A DNA stretch of 64,000 nucleotides from Desulfobacteraceae bacterium (GCA_013003715.1 JABDIN010000088.1:52114-116113), one strand, 5' to 3'; positions 43,419 to 52,567 are shown, counted from the first letter of the stretch. Numbers and translations: made by a program. Notes: generated by a model from the letters alone, not told the origin.

Positions 43419-44455
43419 ACGGGGATACCGCCGCAATGGTGAAAAAGGCCGGGCCCGGCGAAGACGGTCCCCTGTTGGAGGTTCGCGGACTGAAAAAATA
43501 CTTTCCGGTGACCGAGGGGATCATACGGCGCCGCATCATCTCTCAGGTCAAGGCGGTTGACGGTATCAGTTTCACCATAGAAACGGGAGAAACCATGGGG
43601 CTGGTGGGAGAGTCGGGCTGCGGCAAAACCACCACCGGCCTGTGCATCTTAAAACTGGAAACACCCACGGCGGGTACCGTCTTATTCAGGGGAGAGGATT
43701 TATCCACACTGAACACGCGTCAGATGGTCCCCTGGCGCCGAAAATTGCAAGTGATCTTTCAGGACCCGTTCAGCTCACTCAACCCCCGCATGAAGGTCGG
43801 CCGCATCATTGTCGATCCCATCCGGGTGCACCGGTTGATTCCGGACAATCATAAACAAGAGGCCCGAGTGGCGGAGCTTTTGGGTCTTTGCGGTTTGTCA
43901 CCCGGGATGGCCGATCGTTATCCTCACGAAATGAGCGGCGGCCAGCGTCAGCGGGTGGGCATCGCCCGCGCACTGGCCACCAACCCGGAGTTTATCGTTT
44001 GCGATGAAGCCGTGTCCGCCCTGGATGTTTCCATCCAGGCGCAGATCATCAACCTTCTGGAGGATCTGCGCGATCAACTGGGGATCACCTACTTGTTCAT
44101 TTCCCACGATTTGAGCGTGGTCCGCCATCTGTGTCAACGGGTTGCGGTGATGTATCTCGGACGCATCGTTGAAATGACAACCACCGAGAAACTCTTCAAA
44201 GACCCCCTGCACCCCTATACCCGCATCCTGCTGGCGGCGATTCCCATCCCGGATCCCGACATCGAGGCCCAACGCGATTTCACCCCGGCGCAGGGTGAAA
44301 TCCCCAGTCCCATGGCAGCCCCCAGTGGTTGTGTCTTCCATCCCCGATGCCCCCTGGCGGTGGCCGGTTGCAGCCGCGAGCGGCCGCCATTAAGGGAGCT
44401 CAGACCCGGTCACCATGTGGCCTGTACTCAGGTTGAATTGAATCCGATTTCATAG
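43415..44455 (+). CDS. peptide-type ABC transporter ATPase (DppF-like)
   Basis: A 346-residue ATP-binding subunit, partner of the DppD-like protein. Walker A is 'GESGCGKTTTGLCILKL', the signature 'MSGGQRQRVGIARALA' and Walker B 'FIVCDEAVSALDVSIQAQ'. The C-terminal 'GCVFHPRCPLAVAGC' motif is conserved. The ATG at 43415 overlaps the previous stop (ATGA). The longer frame from 43361 is unnecessary. Confidence 0.93.
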   Translation: MNGDTAAMVKKAGPGEDGPLLEVRGLKKYFPVTEGIIRRRIISQVKAVDGISFTIETGETMGLVGESGCGKTTTGLCILKLETPTAGTVLFRGEDLSTLNTRQMVPWRRKLQVIFQDPFSSLNPRMKVGRIIVDPIRVHRLIPDNHKQEARVAELLGLCGLSPGMADRYPHEMSGGQRQRVGIARALATNPEFIVCDEAVSALDVSIQAQIINLLEDLRDQLGITYLFISHDLSVVRHLCQRVAVMYLGRIVEMTTTEKLFKDPLHPYTRILLAAIPIPDPDIEAQRDFTPAQGEIPSPMAAPSGCVFHPRCPLAVAGCSRERPPLRELRPGHHVACTQVELNPIS

Positions 44456-44500
44456 TATGCTGATCCGACATCCGTACAAAATGCACCAAAGGGAGAAATA

Positions 44501-44697
44501 ATGATCCTAAGAATACTCGCATCAGTAGCCACAGGTATTGGCGGACATTATCTGAATCGCAGATGGGATAAGGCCACCGTGTTCCTGTGCCTGTTTATCC
44601 TATAAATATTTTGGCGCTGCGGGGCGATTGCATTAAATCCGGTGAAATGTTTGACAGGGCATTGGCCATAGACCCCAAGGCGTGTATTATGGTTTAA
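44501..44697 (+). pseudogene. degraded membrane/TPR protein gene
   Basis: After a GGGAG ribosome binding site, an ATG at 44501 opens a 34-codon frame with a glycine-rich hydrophobic start ('ILASVATGIGGHYLNRRWDK') that stops at 44603. In another frame, directly after, the sequence reads 'LRGDCIKSGEMFDRALAIDP', a clear fragment of a tetratricopeptide repeat, which ends at 44697. The two pieces look like the remains of one gene with an N-terminal membrane segment and TPRs, broken by a frameshift near 44600 and shortened by deletion. A short functional peptide from the first frame is less likely. Confidence 0.45.
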
Positions 44698-45537
44698 TTA
44701 TTTTTTAGTGCCGATCACAAAGGTAACATCCCTGCTGTCGTATAACTCACAGCCCGGGATCACCTCCTCGCTATATTCCATGCTGTGGAAGCCGTTTTCG
44801 GTGAGGATCGCATCAAGGTCATCATGGGAATAATGGCTGTGCCAGAACCGGTAGACGTCGATGTCATCGTCGCTGTCAATGATGATATGTTGGGATAATC
44901 TGACTTTTTCCGCACCGTAGTCGAAAGCGGTGGACAATGCCACATAAGGTTCGTTTTTCCAGAAACCGGATGCCGTTGCCTCCCACGTCCCAACCGGCAT
45001 CTGTCGATTAAATGCGCCATGGTTCAATACGTCAAAAATAAATTTTCCCCCCGGTTTCAACGCCCGATGCGTATTTTTGAGCAATAGCCTGTGCTGGTTT
45101 GGATTCAATACACAAAAGTCCATAAAAATCAGCAGTATTACATCATACCGGTTATCGGCTTCCAGTTGAAGGTAATCCTGTATGATATAGTTTATGTTCA
45201 AGTGTTTGTCGTCTGCGGATTTTCTGGCGTGGCGTATGGAGTTGGCGGAAAAATCCATTCCGGTTACTTCATGTCCGTTTTCAGCCAATTTTTCAGTATA
45301 AAGGCCGGGACCGCAACCCAGATCCAGGATGTCGAGTTTTTCCCCGGAGGATTTACTCAGAATCCAATCCACGGTTTTTCGAATCGTTGTTTCCTTTCTG
45401 CTGGCCAGATCCGTATGCTGACTCAGATGGGTTGCCAGCAGTTGACTGGAGACATGTTCATCTGTCCACATCTGAGAAGTTCCGGGTGAATATATTTCGG
45501 GTTTTTGTGCCAAATCGATTATTCTGTCAATATGCAT
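44698..45537 (-). CDS. class I SAM-dependent methyltransferase
   Basis: A 279-residue methyltransferase. Motif I 'LDILDLGCGPGLYTEKLAEN' is near residue 72, followed by the acidic ribose-binding 'VTGMDFSANSIRHARKSA' and 'RALKPGGKFIFDVLNHG' for the later strands. The start at 45537 follows AGAGG. A frame open to 45609 would add 24 residues. The substrate is unknown. Its 3' end directly abuts the TPR pseudogene. Confidence 0.88.
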   Translation of the reverse strand: MHIDRIIDLAQKPEIYSPGTSQMWTDEHVSSQLLATHLSQHTDLASRKETTIRKTVDWILSKSSGEKLDILDLGCGPGLYTEKLAENGHEVTGMDFSANSIRHARKSADDKHLNINYIIQDYLQLEADNRYDVILLIFMDFCVLNPNQHRLLLKNTHRALKPGGKFIFDVLNHGAFNRQMPVGTWEATASGFWKNEPYVALSTAFDYGAEKVRLSQHIIIDSDDDIDVYRFWHSHYSHDDLDAILTENGFHSMEYSEEVIPGCELYDSRDVTFVIGTKK

Positions 45538-45889
45538 GAATACCTCTACTCCGGAGGTGCCTTTGCCCTGAAAGCGCCGGCAAACCTGATTGTTTGATGG
45601 TGAATTCACTGAATCAAAGCGGTTGAAGACGTCATCCGCGAAATGGCATCATGGTTTGAATATGCTGCCGCCGGGAGCCTTTCCGCGTTTCCGATGGACC
45701 AAAGCGGTCAATTGTGAGGTGAGCTATGCGGTTTTCATGGCCGTATTGATAATAGGGTTCAGCCTTTCTGTCAACCCATATCAAGTCTTGACAGGTGCGC
45801 CTTTGTCACTCACATTGATTACATCAATACCTGTGGTTCGAAAATGACGGAAAGCTGACTTTTAATTCCACCGGACAAAAAGGGGAAAA

Positions 45890-46957
45890 ATGGATCAAAT
45901 TGATAAGAACAAGCCGGTAATGGTAACCGGGGCAACCGGTTATGTGGCGGGTTGGGTAGTGAAGCGGTTGTTGGGTGACGGCATGACGGTTCACGCAACG
46001 GTCCGGGACCCCGGGAACGGGGAAAAATTGAAGGAGTTAAATGCGGCTGCCGATCAGTCGCCGGGGAAGATTGTTTATTTTAAATCCGATCTTCTTGAAA
46101 AAGAGTCGTTTAAGGATGCCATGCAGGGGTGTGGGGTGGTATTCCATACGGCATCGCCCTTTATAATGGATGTTGCTGATCCGCAAAAGGATTTGATCGA
46201 ACCCGCCCTGGCGGGTACCCGTAATGTCCTCGGGCAGGTCAATGAAACCGCATCGGTGCAGAGAGTCGTCCTGACCAGCAGTTGCGCCGCCATTTACGGG
46301 GATAATTGCGATCTTGAGAAAACAGCTTCGGGGTTGTTCACCGAAGAAGACTGGAACCTGACCTCCACGCCGGTTCACCAGCCCTATGCCTATTCAAAGA
46401 CCATTGCAGAGAAGGAAGCGTGGAAGATAAATAAGGCACAGGACCGGTGGAACCTTGTGGTGGTCAACCCCTCCCTGGTGATCGGGCCGGGGATCAGTCC
46501 GGTGACGACGTCTGAAAGCTTTCGAATAATCAAGCAATTTGGCGACGGGACCATGAAAAACGGTGTTCCCGATTGGGGAATAGGTGTCGTCGATGTCAGA
46601 GACCTTGCCGAAGCGCATGTTAAAGCGGCTTTTGCAACGTCGGCCAACGGACGCCATATCATTTCCGCTCACAACACATCCTTTATGGGTATGGCCAGGC
46701 CATTGATCGATCGTTTCGGATCCGCTTACCCTTTTCCGAAAATGGTCCTTCCGAAAGTTATGGTGTGGTTGATCGGGCCGTTTTTGAACCCGTCGATTAC
46801 CCGCAAAATGATACGCCGGAATGTGAATTATCCCTGGCGTGCTGACAACAGCCGAAGCATCCGCGAATTGGGGATGTCATATCGACCCCTGGAAGAATCC
46901 ATGGTGGCATTTTTTCAGCAGTTGATCGATCACCATATCGTGTCGCCGAAAAAGTAG
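45890..46957 (+). CDS. NAD(P)-dependent epimerase/dihydroflavonol-4-reductase-like protein
   Basis: A 355-residue extended SDR. The cofactor motif is 'VTGATGYVAGWVVKRLL' at the N terminus. The active site has Ser in 'LTSSCAAIYGDN' and Y-x3-K in 'YAYSKTIAEKEAW', and 'NLVVVNPSLVIGPGISP' follows. This layout is that of dihydroflavonol-4-reductase-like and aldehyde/ketone reductases. It likely reduces a carbonyl with NADPH. It lies alone, 297 bases before the CoA-transferase gene of the next operon, and its substrate is unknown. Confidence 0.9.
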   Translation: MDQIDKNKPVMVTGATGYVAGWVVKRLLGDGMTVHATVRDPGNGEKLKELNAAADQSPGKIVYFKSDLLEKESFKDAMQGCGVVFHTASPFIMDVADPQKDLIEPALAGTRNVLGQVNETASVQRVVLTSSCAAIYGDNCDLEKTASGLFTEEDWNLTSTPVHQPYAYSKTIAEKEAWKINKAQDRWNLVVVNPSLVIGPGISPVTTSESFRIIKQFGDGTMKNGVPDWGIGVVDVRDLAEAHVKAAFATSANGRHIISAHNTSFMGMARPLIDRFGSAYPFPKMVLPKVMVWLIGPFLNPSITRKMIRRNVNYPWRADNSRSIRELGMSYRPLEESMVAFFQQLIDHHIVSPKK

Positions 46958-47073
46958 CGGGGGCATGTTATCGAATCAATAACCGATATTTTTTATTTCG
47001 CCATGCCTACATAGTCAAGTATATCAGTGGGTTAACATTTATTTTGGACCGGGATAAACCGGGATAAAATTGA

Positions 47074-47131
47074 TTGACATTGGCCGCGGATATAGATAAC
47101 TATAGCCTCTGTATACGGTATACAGTATACA
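47074..47131 (+). promoter_or_regulatory. promoter with overlapping GTATACA operator repeats
   Basis: A perfect TTGACA -35 box (47074-47079) is followed after 17 bases by TAACTA (47097-47102). Just downstream, at the expected transcription start, is the palindrome TGTATACgGTATACA (47110-47124) and a third half-site GTATACA (47125-47131). TTGTATACAA-like palindromes are known operators of FCD-type GntR regulators. A gene for such a regulator (51829) lies in this operon, so autoregulation is plausible. The remaining gap before the CoA-transferase gene holds a weak GAAGC/GCTTC hairpin around 47160-47185 but no gene. Confidence 0.6.
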
Positions 47132-47254
47132 CGCTGCCGTTACCAAAAGGCGCCGCCGGGAAGCGCAGCAATGCTTCGGCTTTCCCGATGACCGTTTGTA
47201 ACCTTTATGGCCTTCGGGTCCACCCACCAAAATCAATGATATGGAGATCCTAAA

Positions 47255-48445
47255 ATGGATGCATTAAAGCAAGTCAAAATACTCGCGCTCGAGCAGGCAA
47301 CGGTTGTACCCTATTTAACCTATCGATTGGCCATGGACGGCATGGAGGTCATTCGCCTCGAACATCCGGTTTATGGCGATCCCAACCGCATGATCGGGGA
47401 GAATGTGCTCGGTGAAGAGCGCATGAATTCCTACTACCTCTGCATCAATGCCGGTAAAAAAGCCTTGTCCCTGAATCTGGCGGATGACCAGGGCAAAGAG
47501 TTGTTCTATAAGCTCGTGAAGGAACTGGATATCGATATTTTCGTGACCAATCAACTGCCGAAAAATTACGAAAAACTGGGAATCAGCTATGATGCCCTCA
47601 AGGCCGCAAAACCGGATATCATCTGGATGGGCATCACCGGATTTGGTCCGGACAGCAATGAAGGTGCCTATGATCCCATTCTTCAGGCCAGATCCGGGTT
47701 GATGGAATTGACCGGCGAGGCCGGTGAAACACCCCAGGTGGTGGGTATTCCCCTGCCGGATATGGGCACTTCCGAGCATGGGTACGGGTTGCTGATGAAA
47801 GCGTTGTTTCAGCGGGCGGTCACAGGTGAAGGCGCCCGCATCGATCTCTCCATGTTTGAGTCCTCCTGCTCCTGGCTCACGGTGCCGATCACCATGACGG
47901 CAAACTTCGGTAAAACCATCAGCCGCCGTGGGAATACCCACGAATTTTTCTGCCCGGTATCGGTTTATGAAACCAAAGACGGGTACATCTATCTGGCCGT
48001 CGGCAATGACCGTCAGTGGAATACCATGGTGTCCAAGGATATGTTCAGTTCGTTGAACAAACCTGAATATGAGAAAAATGCCGGTCGAATCGCCGATGTC
48101 GGGGCACTCAACCAGGCCATAGCGGCGATTACCAGGCAATACGACAGTGAGGAGTTGATCGCGTTTTTCAAATCCATTACACTGCCGGTGAGCCGCATCA
48201 ATACCATCAAGGAGGTCATCGCGGATCCATTGGTGGAGCAACGGTTAATTACCACACAGGATCCGCGTACGGATACCCATGTCACCTTGGCGCCGCCGCC
48301 GAATTTGACACCTTTTCTGGACCGGAATCAGCGCCGGATGTCTTTTCCACCGCGATTCGGGGAGCAAAACCAGGAGATCTACGGCGGGATCCTGGGATAT
48401 ACCGTAGAACAATTGTCTGAAATGAAGGAAAAGGGCGTCATCTAA
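47255..48445 (+). CDS. family III CoA-transferase (CaiB/BaiF), IaaL-like candidate
   Basis: A 396-residue formyl-CoA transferase-like enzyme. The catalytic Asp is D169 in 'GIPLPDMGTSEHG', and the N-terminal 'ILALEQATVVPYLTYRLAMD' is typical of the family. It moves CoA between carboxylic acids. In the anaerobic indoleacetate pathway of Aromatoleum, a family III enzyme (IaaL) transfers CoA to aryl-succinates. The surrounding genes here match that pathway, so (2-aminophenyl)succinate is a reasonable substrate by inference. It is the first gene after the promoter/operator at 47074-47131. Confidence 0.93.
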   Translation: MDALKQVKILALEQATVVPYLTYRLAMDGMEVIRLEHPVYGDPNRMIGENVLGEERMNSYYLCINAGKKALSLNLADDQGKELFYKLVKELDIDIFVTNQLPKNYEKLGISYDALKAAKPDIIWMGITGFGPDSNEGAYDPILQARSGLMELTGEAGETPQVVGIPLPDMGTSEHGYGLLMKALFQRAVTGEGARIDLSMFESSCSWLTVPITMTANFGKTISRRGNTHEFFCPVSVYETKDGYIYLAVGNDRQWNTMVSKDMFSSLNKPEYEKNAGRIADVGALNQAIAAITRQYDSEELIAFFKSITLPVSRINTIKEVIADPLVEQRLITTQDPRTDTHVTLAPPPNLTPFLDRNQRRMSFPPRFGEQNQEIYGGILGYTVEQLSEMKEKGVI

Positions 48446-48492
48446 TACCTTTCCTTTAACTTCCGGCGCAGTCGGGCCAAACGTGAGGGCTT

Positions 48493-49347
48493 ATGGATAT
48501 TGTCGTTTTAGTGAAGCAGGTGCCGAACACCACGGACGTAAAGCTGGACAAAAACACCGGCAACTTGATTCGTGAAGGGCTGGAGAGCATCATGAATCCA
48601 GATGACCGGAATGCCCTGGAGTTCGCCCTTCAGATAAAAGCCGAATACGGCGGCACCATTACCATGGTCTCCATGGGGCCGCCACAGGCCGTCGATGTGC
48701 TGTCGGAGGCCATGGGCATGGGGGCGGACAAGGGCCTATTATTGTCGGATATGGCCTTTGCCGGCGCAGACACATGGGCGACCTCCTATACACTCGGAAA
48801 AGCCATCGAGAAGATCGAAAGATTCGACCTGATCATTTGCGGGCGCCAGGCCATAGATGGCGATACCGCCCAGATTGGACCCCAGGTGGCGGATTTTTTG
48901 GATATTCCTCAAATCACTTATGTAACCGACATTGAAACCGTCTCGAATAAAGAAGTCATCGTTAAACGCCGGCTTGAGGACGGCCACGAGCGGGTCGCCA
49001 GCCAATTGCCTGCGCTGTTGACAATCCTGGGCGGCGCCAACAATCCGCGTTATCCCAATATCGGGGGGTTATTGGCGGCATGTGAGGAAAATGCGCCATT
49101 GGCGGCATGGAATGCCGCGGATATAGGCGTCATGGTGAATGATGTGGGTTTGGCCGGTTCCTTGACCCATGTCATAAAGACCTACGTGCCGAAGTTTAAA
49201 CGCCAGGGGGAGACGCTCGAAGGCACCACTGCTGAAGTGGTCCGCCAATTGATACAACACTTGGGTAAGAGCGAGGGCGCCTCGGCATGTAAAGCCGTGG
49301 CGGCGACATGCCGGTTAATGGCGGACACCAAACAGGAGGGAATATGA
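48493..49347 (+). CDS. etfB: electron transfer flavoprotein beta subunit (bifurcating type)
   Basis: A 284-residue EtfB. It starts 'DIVVLVKQVPNTTDVKLDKN' and carries 'FAGADTWATSYTLGKAI' followed by 'ICGRQAIDGDTAQIGPQVAD'. This combination, including AIDGDTAQ, is characteristic of Etfs that confurcate or bifurcate electrons with NADH, as in clostridial Bcd-EtfAB. It differs from the respiratory mammalian/Paracoccus type. It overlaps etfA by 4 bases. It should accept or donate electrons for the acyl-CoA dehydrogenase encoded at 50628. Confidence 0.94.
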   Translation: MDIVVLVKQVPNTTDVKLDKNTGNLIREGLESIMNPDDRNALEFALQIKAEYGGTITMVSMGPPQAVDVLSEAMGMGADKGLLLSDMAFAGADTWATSYTLGKAIEKIERFDLIICGRQAIDGDTAQIGPQVADFLDIPQITYVTDIETVSNKEVIVKRRLEDGHERVASQLPALLTILGGANNPRYPNIGGLLAACEENAPLAAWNAADIGVMVNDVGLAGSLTHVIKTYVPKFKRQGETLEGTTAEVVRQLIQHLGKSEGASACKAVAATCRLMADTKQEGI

Positions 49348-50546
49348 CCGTCTGGGTTGAAACGGATCTGTGTGACGGATGCCGGCGCTGCTTGAAGGCC
49401 TGCCCCTATGGCGCCATTGATATGAAGGCCAAAAAGGCGGTGGTGCTGGACCATTGTACTTCCTGCGGGGCGTGTATCCAGGTGTGCAAAAATGAGGCTA
49501 TGCTGACGGATGTCGTACCCCGGGAAATACCGGATTTTACCGACCGGCAAGGGGTGTGGGTCTTTGCCGAACAGCGTAAAGGCCAATTAACACGGGTGAG
49601 CCTGGAATTGCTGGGCAAGGCCAGATCACTTGGCGAAGAGCTTGGCCAGCAGACAGCGGCGCTTCTCGTGGGCAATGGGGTTTCCGGCCTGGGTGAAACA
49701 CTGATTTCCCATGGTGCGGACAAGGTGTTCCTCATGGAACACGCGTTACTGGATGTTTACCGGTCCGAGCCGTACACCATCGCCATGGAAACCGTGATCC
49801 GGGATCACCGGCCCAATATTCTGCTCGTGGGTGCCACCCATATCGGGCGTGACCTGGCGCCACGCCTGGCGCATCGCCTGGGTGTGGGGCTGACGGCCGA
49901 TTGTACGGAGCTAACCATCGATCCCGGGGAAAAAATCCTGCTTCAGACGAGACCGGCGTTCGGCGGCAATGTAATGGCCACCATTGCAAACCGCTATTCC
50001 CGGCCCCAGATGGCCACTGTCCGGCCCGGTGTCATGAAGGCCGAGGAATTCCCCGGTCATAAAGGTGAACTGGTTAACATAGAGATTTCCCTCACGTCAG
50101 AAATGGTGCGGACAGAGGTGCTCGACAGTATTAAAGAGGAAAAACGGGCCGTGGAGCTGTCCTCGGCCAAGGTCATCATTGCGGGCGGACGGGGTGTCGG
50201 TAATGCGCAGGGATTTGAGGTATTGCGCGAGCTTGCCGCGGTGATGGACGGGGAAGTTGCCGGGACCCGGGTGGCGGTGGAAGAAGGCTGGATTTCATCC
50301 GACCACCAGGTGGGACAGACCGGTGTCACCGTTCGGCCCGAAATATACATCGCCTGCGGTATATCCGGCGCCATCCAGCATCGAGCGGGGATGATGAACT
50401 CGCGTTACGTGGTTGCCATCAACAATGATCCGCGGGCGCCGATTTTCCAGGTGGCGGACTGGGGTATTGTGGGCGATGTGACGGAGATCGTACCTGAATT
50501 GATAGAACAGCTTAAACAGGGCCGGGAGAACGTCATCGGTCTTTGA
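49344..50546 (+). CDS. etfA: electron transfer flavoprotein alpha subunit with N-terminal ferredoxin domain
   Basis: A 400-residue EtfA fused to a two-cluster ferredoxin domain at residues ~8-52 ('CDGCRRCLKACPYGAID', 'CTSCGACIQVCKNEAML'). The FAD-binding C-terminal domain has 'IIAGGRGVGNAQGFEVLREL', 'VGQTGVTVRPEIYIACGISG' and 'INNDPRAPIFQVADWGIVGD'. Ferredoxin-fused EtfA proteins occur in bifurcating caffeoyl-CoA reductase and lactate dehydrogenase complexes. The ATG at 49344 follows AGGAGG and overlaps the etfB stop. The frame open to 49308 is not needed. Confidence 0.94.
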   Translation: MTVWVETDLCDGCRRCLKACPYGAIDMKAKKAVVLDHCTSCGACIQVCKNEAMLTDVVPREIPDFTDRQGVWVFAEQRKGQLTRVSLELLGKARSLGEELGQQTAALLVGNGVSGLGETLISHGADKVFLMEHALLDVYRSEPYTIAMETVIRDHRPNILLVGATHIGRDLAPRLAHRLGVGLTADCTELTIDPGEKILLQTRPAFGGNVMATIANRYSRPQMATVRPGVMKAEEFPGHKGELVNIEISLTSEMVRTEVLDSIKEEKRAVELSSAKVIIAGGRGVGNAQGFEVLRELAAVMDGEVAGTRVAVEEGWISSDHQVGQTGVTVRPEIYIACGISGAIQHRAGMMNSRYVVAINNDPRAPIFQVADWGIVGDVTEIVPELIEQLKQGRENVIGL

Positions 50547-50627
50547 TCTTATTTTCATAAACAACCTGCCGGACTGATCGGTCAACAGGGGAATAAACCG
50601 GTCGAGTAACCCAACGGAGGCCATTCA

Positions 50628-51761
50628 ATGTATCGATCCGATGCTGAGCAATTGATCAGAAAAAGCATTGCCCGTTTCGTGGACGCTGAAATTATTCCTA
50701 ATGCGCAGGAATATGACAATAGTAAGGAATACCCGAAGGAAATATTGAAAAAGATCGCTGACATGGGTGTTTTCGGTATCCGATACCCGAAAGACCGGGG
50801 TGGTTGCGGTGGTAATTCAACACTTTTCTGCATCGTCTGTGAGGAATTGGCAAGAGGGTTGATGGGGCTCGGTGCCACGGTGGCCATGCAGTGCCTGATG
50901 GGCACCAATTGCCTGTTCATATACGGCAATGAAGATATGCATGAACACTATTTTTTACCGGCCATGAAGGGTGAAAAATTCGGTTGTTTCTGTATGACCG
51001 AACCCGAGGCCGGATCGGACATGGGCGCGGTCAGTACCCGGGCGGAAAAAACCAATGACGGGTGGACCATCAACGGCATGAAGACCTGGGTGACCAGCGG
51101 ACCCATTGCCGATTTTTATACGGTGATGTGTCAAACCAATCCGGCCAAGAAGATACGGGGTCTCGAATTCTTCTTTATACCGCGGGACACTGCCGGGGTC
51201 AGTGTCAGCAAACCATTTGATACGCTGGGTACGGTTACCTCGAAGATTTCCGAGGTGTCGTTTACAAACGTCAGAATTCCCGATGCGTTTTGCCTGACCA
51301 GAGACGGACAGGGTACGGGCTATTTGTTTTCAGTATTGGCCGAGATCCGGTGCATGACGGCCGCACTGGCGGTCGGACTCCAGCGGGCGGCAATGGATGA
51401 TGCGATCCGGTATGCCCGTGAACGGCAGGCATGGGGCAAACCCATCGGCAATTATCAGCTTATTCAGGCCAAAGTCGCCAATATGGCGGTTAACCTGGAA
51501 GCATCGAAGCTGATGACCTACAATGCCTTGAAAATGGTGGACCGGAAGATCGAATGTAAAAACGAAGCTTCGATGGCCAAGTATTTTGCCACGGAAGCGG
51601 CATGTTCCGCGGCGGATTCCTGCACCAGAATATACGGGGCGTATGGCTATTCCATGGAATATCCGGCACAGCGGCACTTCAGAGATACGCGGTTTTTGCT
51701 GAACGGGGGCGGCACCCACGAGATCCTACAGACCAATATCGCCAAGTGGGTTGGACTGTAG
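50628..51761 (+). CDS. acyl-CoA dehydrogenase lacking the canonical catalytic Glu
   Basis: A 377-residue FAD enzyme of the acyl-CoA dehydrogenase family ('CMTEPEAGSDMGAVSTRAEK' FAD loop; 'ARERQAWGKPIGNYQLIQAK'). The C-terminal motif that normally reads Y-E-G-T with the catalytic Glu is 'LNGGGTHEILQ', with Gly at position 361. Glu239 in 'VLAEIRCM' lies one residue from the alternative Glu site of isovaleryl-CoA dehydrogenase. Context suggests the IaaF-like step, oxidative decarboxylation of an arylmethylmalonyl-CoA to a cinnamoyl-CoA. In that reaction loss of CO2 could generate the carbanion without a base. The electron acceptor is probably the adjacent Etf. Confidence 0.92.
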   Translation: MYRSDAEQLIRKSIARFVDAEIIPNAQEYDNSKEYPKEILKKIADMGVFGIRYPKDRGGCGGNSTLFCIVCEELARGLMGLGATVAMQCLMGTNCLFIYGNEDMHEHYFLPAMKGEKFGCFCMTEPEAGSDMGAVSTRAEKTNDGWTINGMKTWVTSGPIADFYTVMCQTNPAKKIRGLEFFFIPRDTAGVSVSKPFDTLGTVTSKISEVSFTNVRIPDAFCLTRDGQGTGYLFSVLAEIRCMTAALAVGLQRAAMDDAIRYARERQAWGKPIGNYQLIQAKVANMAVNLEASKLMTYNALKMVDRKIECKNEASMAKYFATEAACSAADSCTRIYGAYGYSMEYPAQRHFRDTRFLLNGGGTHEILQTNIAKWVGL

Positions 51762-51828
51762 TCAGGTTTTTAACAAAACACACTGGTAAATTGATTCGTT
51801 CCTCAATACAAAGGAGAACTATCAAATA

Positions 51829-52521
51829 ATGATTCAGGACAATGGCAATACGAGCCTTGGCAGCCTGAAAGCGCTGACGGAGCGGTTACCCATTGGGGAG
51901 CATGTAACGGAGTATTTACGGCAATCCATTATCGACGGTTCCATTCCGGCCGGGGACAGGCTTGTGGAAAGCAAGCTGGCCGAGGCGTTTGGGGTAAGCC
52001 GAACCCCGGTCCGGGAAGCCATTCACAAATTGGAACGAGAAGGTTATGTGAGTAAAATGCCGCGGGGCGGGTTTGCCGTTCAAGGCCTGAGCCGTGAAGA
52101 TATCGAGGAAACCTTCGGTATCCGGAGCGTATTGGAAGGATATGCCGCGCGTATCGCCGCTGTAAAACATCGTAGCGAAGAACTTGACGTACTTGAATCC
52201 AAAATAACGGAGTATACCGACAGCCTGGATCGTGGTGATATCGAGGCATTGCCTGCCATTAATACTGAATTTCATGATTTGCTCTACGCGTTGAGCCGGA
52301 GCCCAAAGCTATTGAGCATGATTAACGGATTGAGGGATCGCATCTATCGGTTCCGGCAGATCATTCTCAAGCAGGAAACCTTGGCGCGCATCAGCCATGA
52401 AGATCATCGCCGCATGCTGGCATTGATCCGACAACGCGATGCCGAGGAAGTTGAACGCGTGGTCCGGGAACATATCCTCAGGGGGCAGAACGCCGTATTG
52501 AAGGTTTACGATAAAACCTGA
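51829..52521 (+). CDS. GntR-family regulator (FCD subfamily)
   Basis: A 230-residue regulator. The winged helix is 'KLAEAFGVSRTPVREAIHKL' and 'GYVSKMPRGGFAVQGLS'. The FCD domain has 'AINTEFHDLLYALS' and 'ISHEDHRRMLALIRQRD', with ligand/metal His residues. It lies inside the catabolic operon between the acyl-CoA dehydrogenase and mutase genes. It probably senses a pathway intermediate, perhaps an aryl-CoA or aryl-dicarboxylate, and binds the GTATACA repeats at 47110-47131. Confidence 0.92.
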   Translation: MIQDNGNTSLGSLKALTERLPIGEHVTEYLRQSIIDGSIPAGDRLVESKLAEAFGVSRTPVREAIHKLEREGYVSKMPRGGFAVQGLSREDIEETFGIRSVLEGYAARIAAVKHRSEELDVLESKITEYTDSLDRGDIEALPAINTEFHDLLYALSRSPKLLSMINGLRDRIYRFRQIILKQETLARISHEDHRRMLALIRQRDAEEVERVVREHILRGQNAVLKVYDKT

Positions 52522-52567
52522 TTCAATCATACACTTTGTTTAGCCCAGATAGCTGAAAGGAAAAATA

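Noticed and set aside
45590..45847. ORF in the gap between the methyltransferase and the epimerase-like gene
   Set aside because: It has no ribosome binding site and no similarity to a known domain; the 45538-45889 gap appears non-coding.
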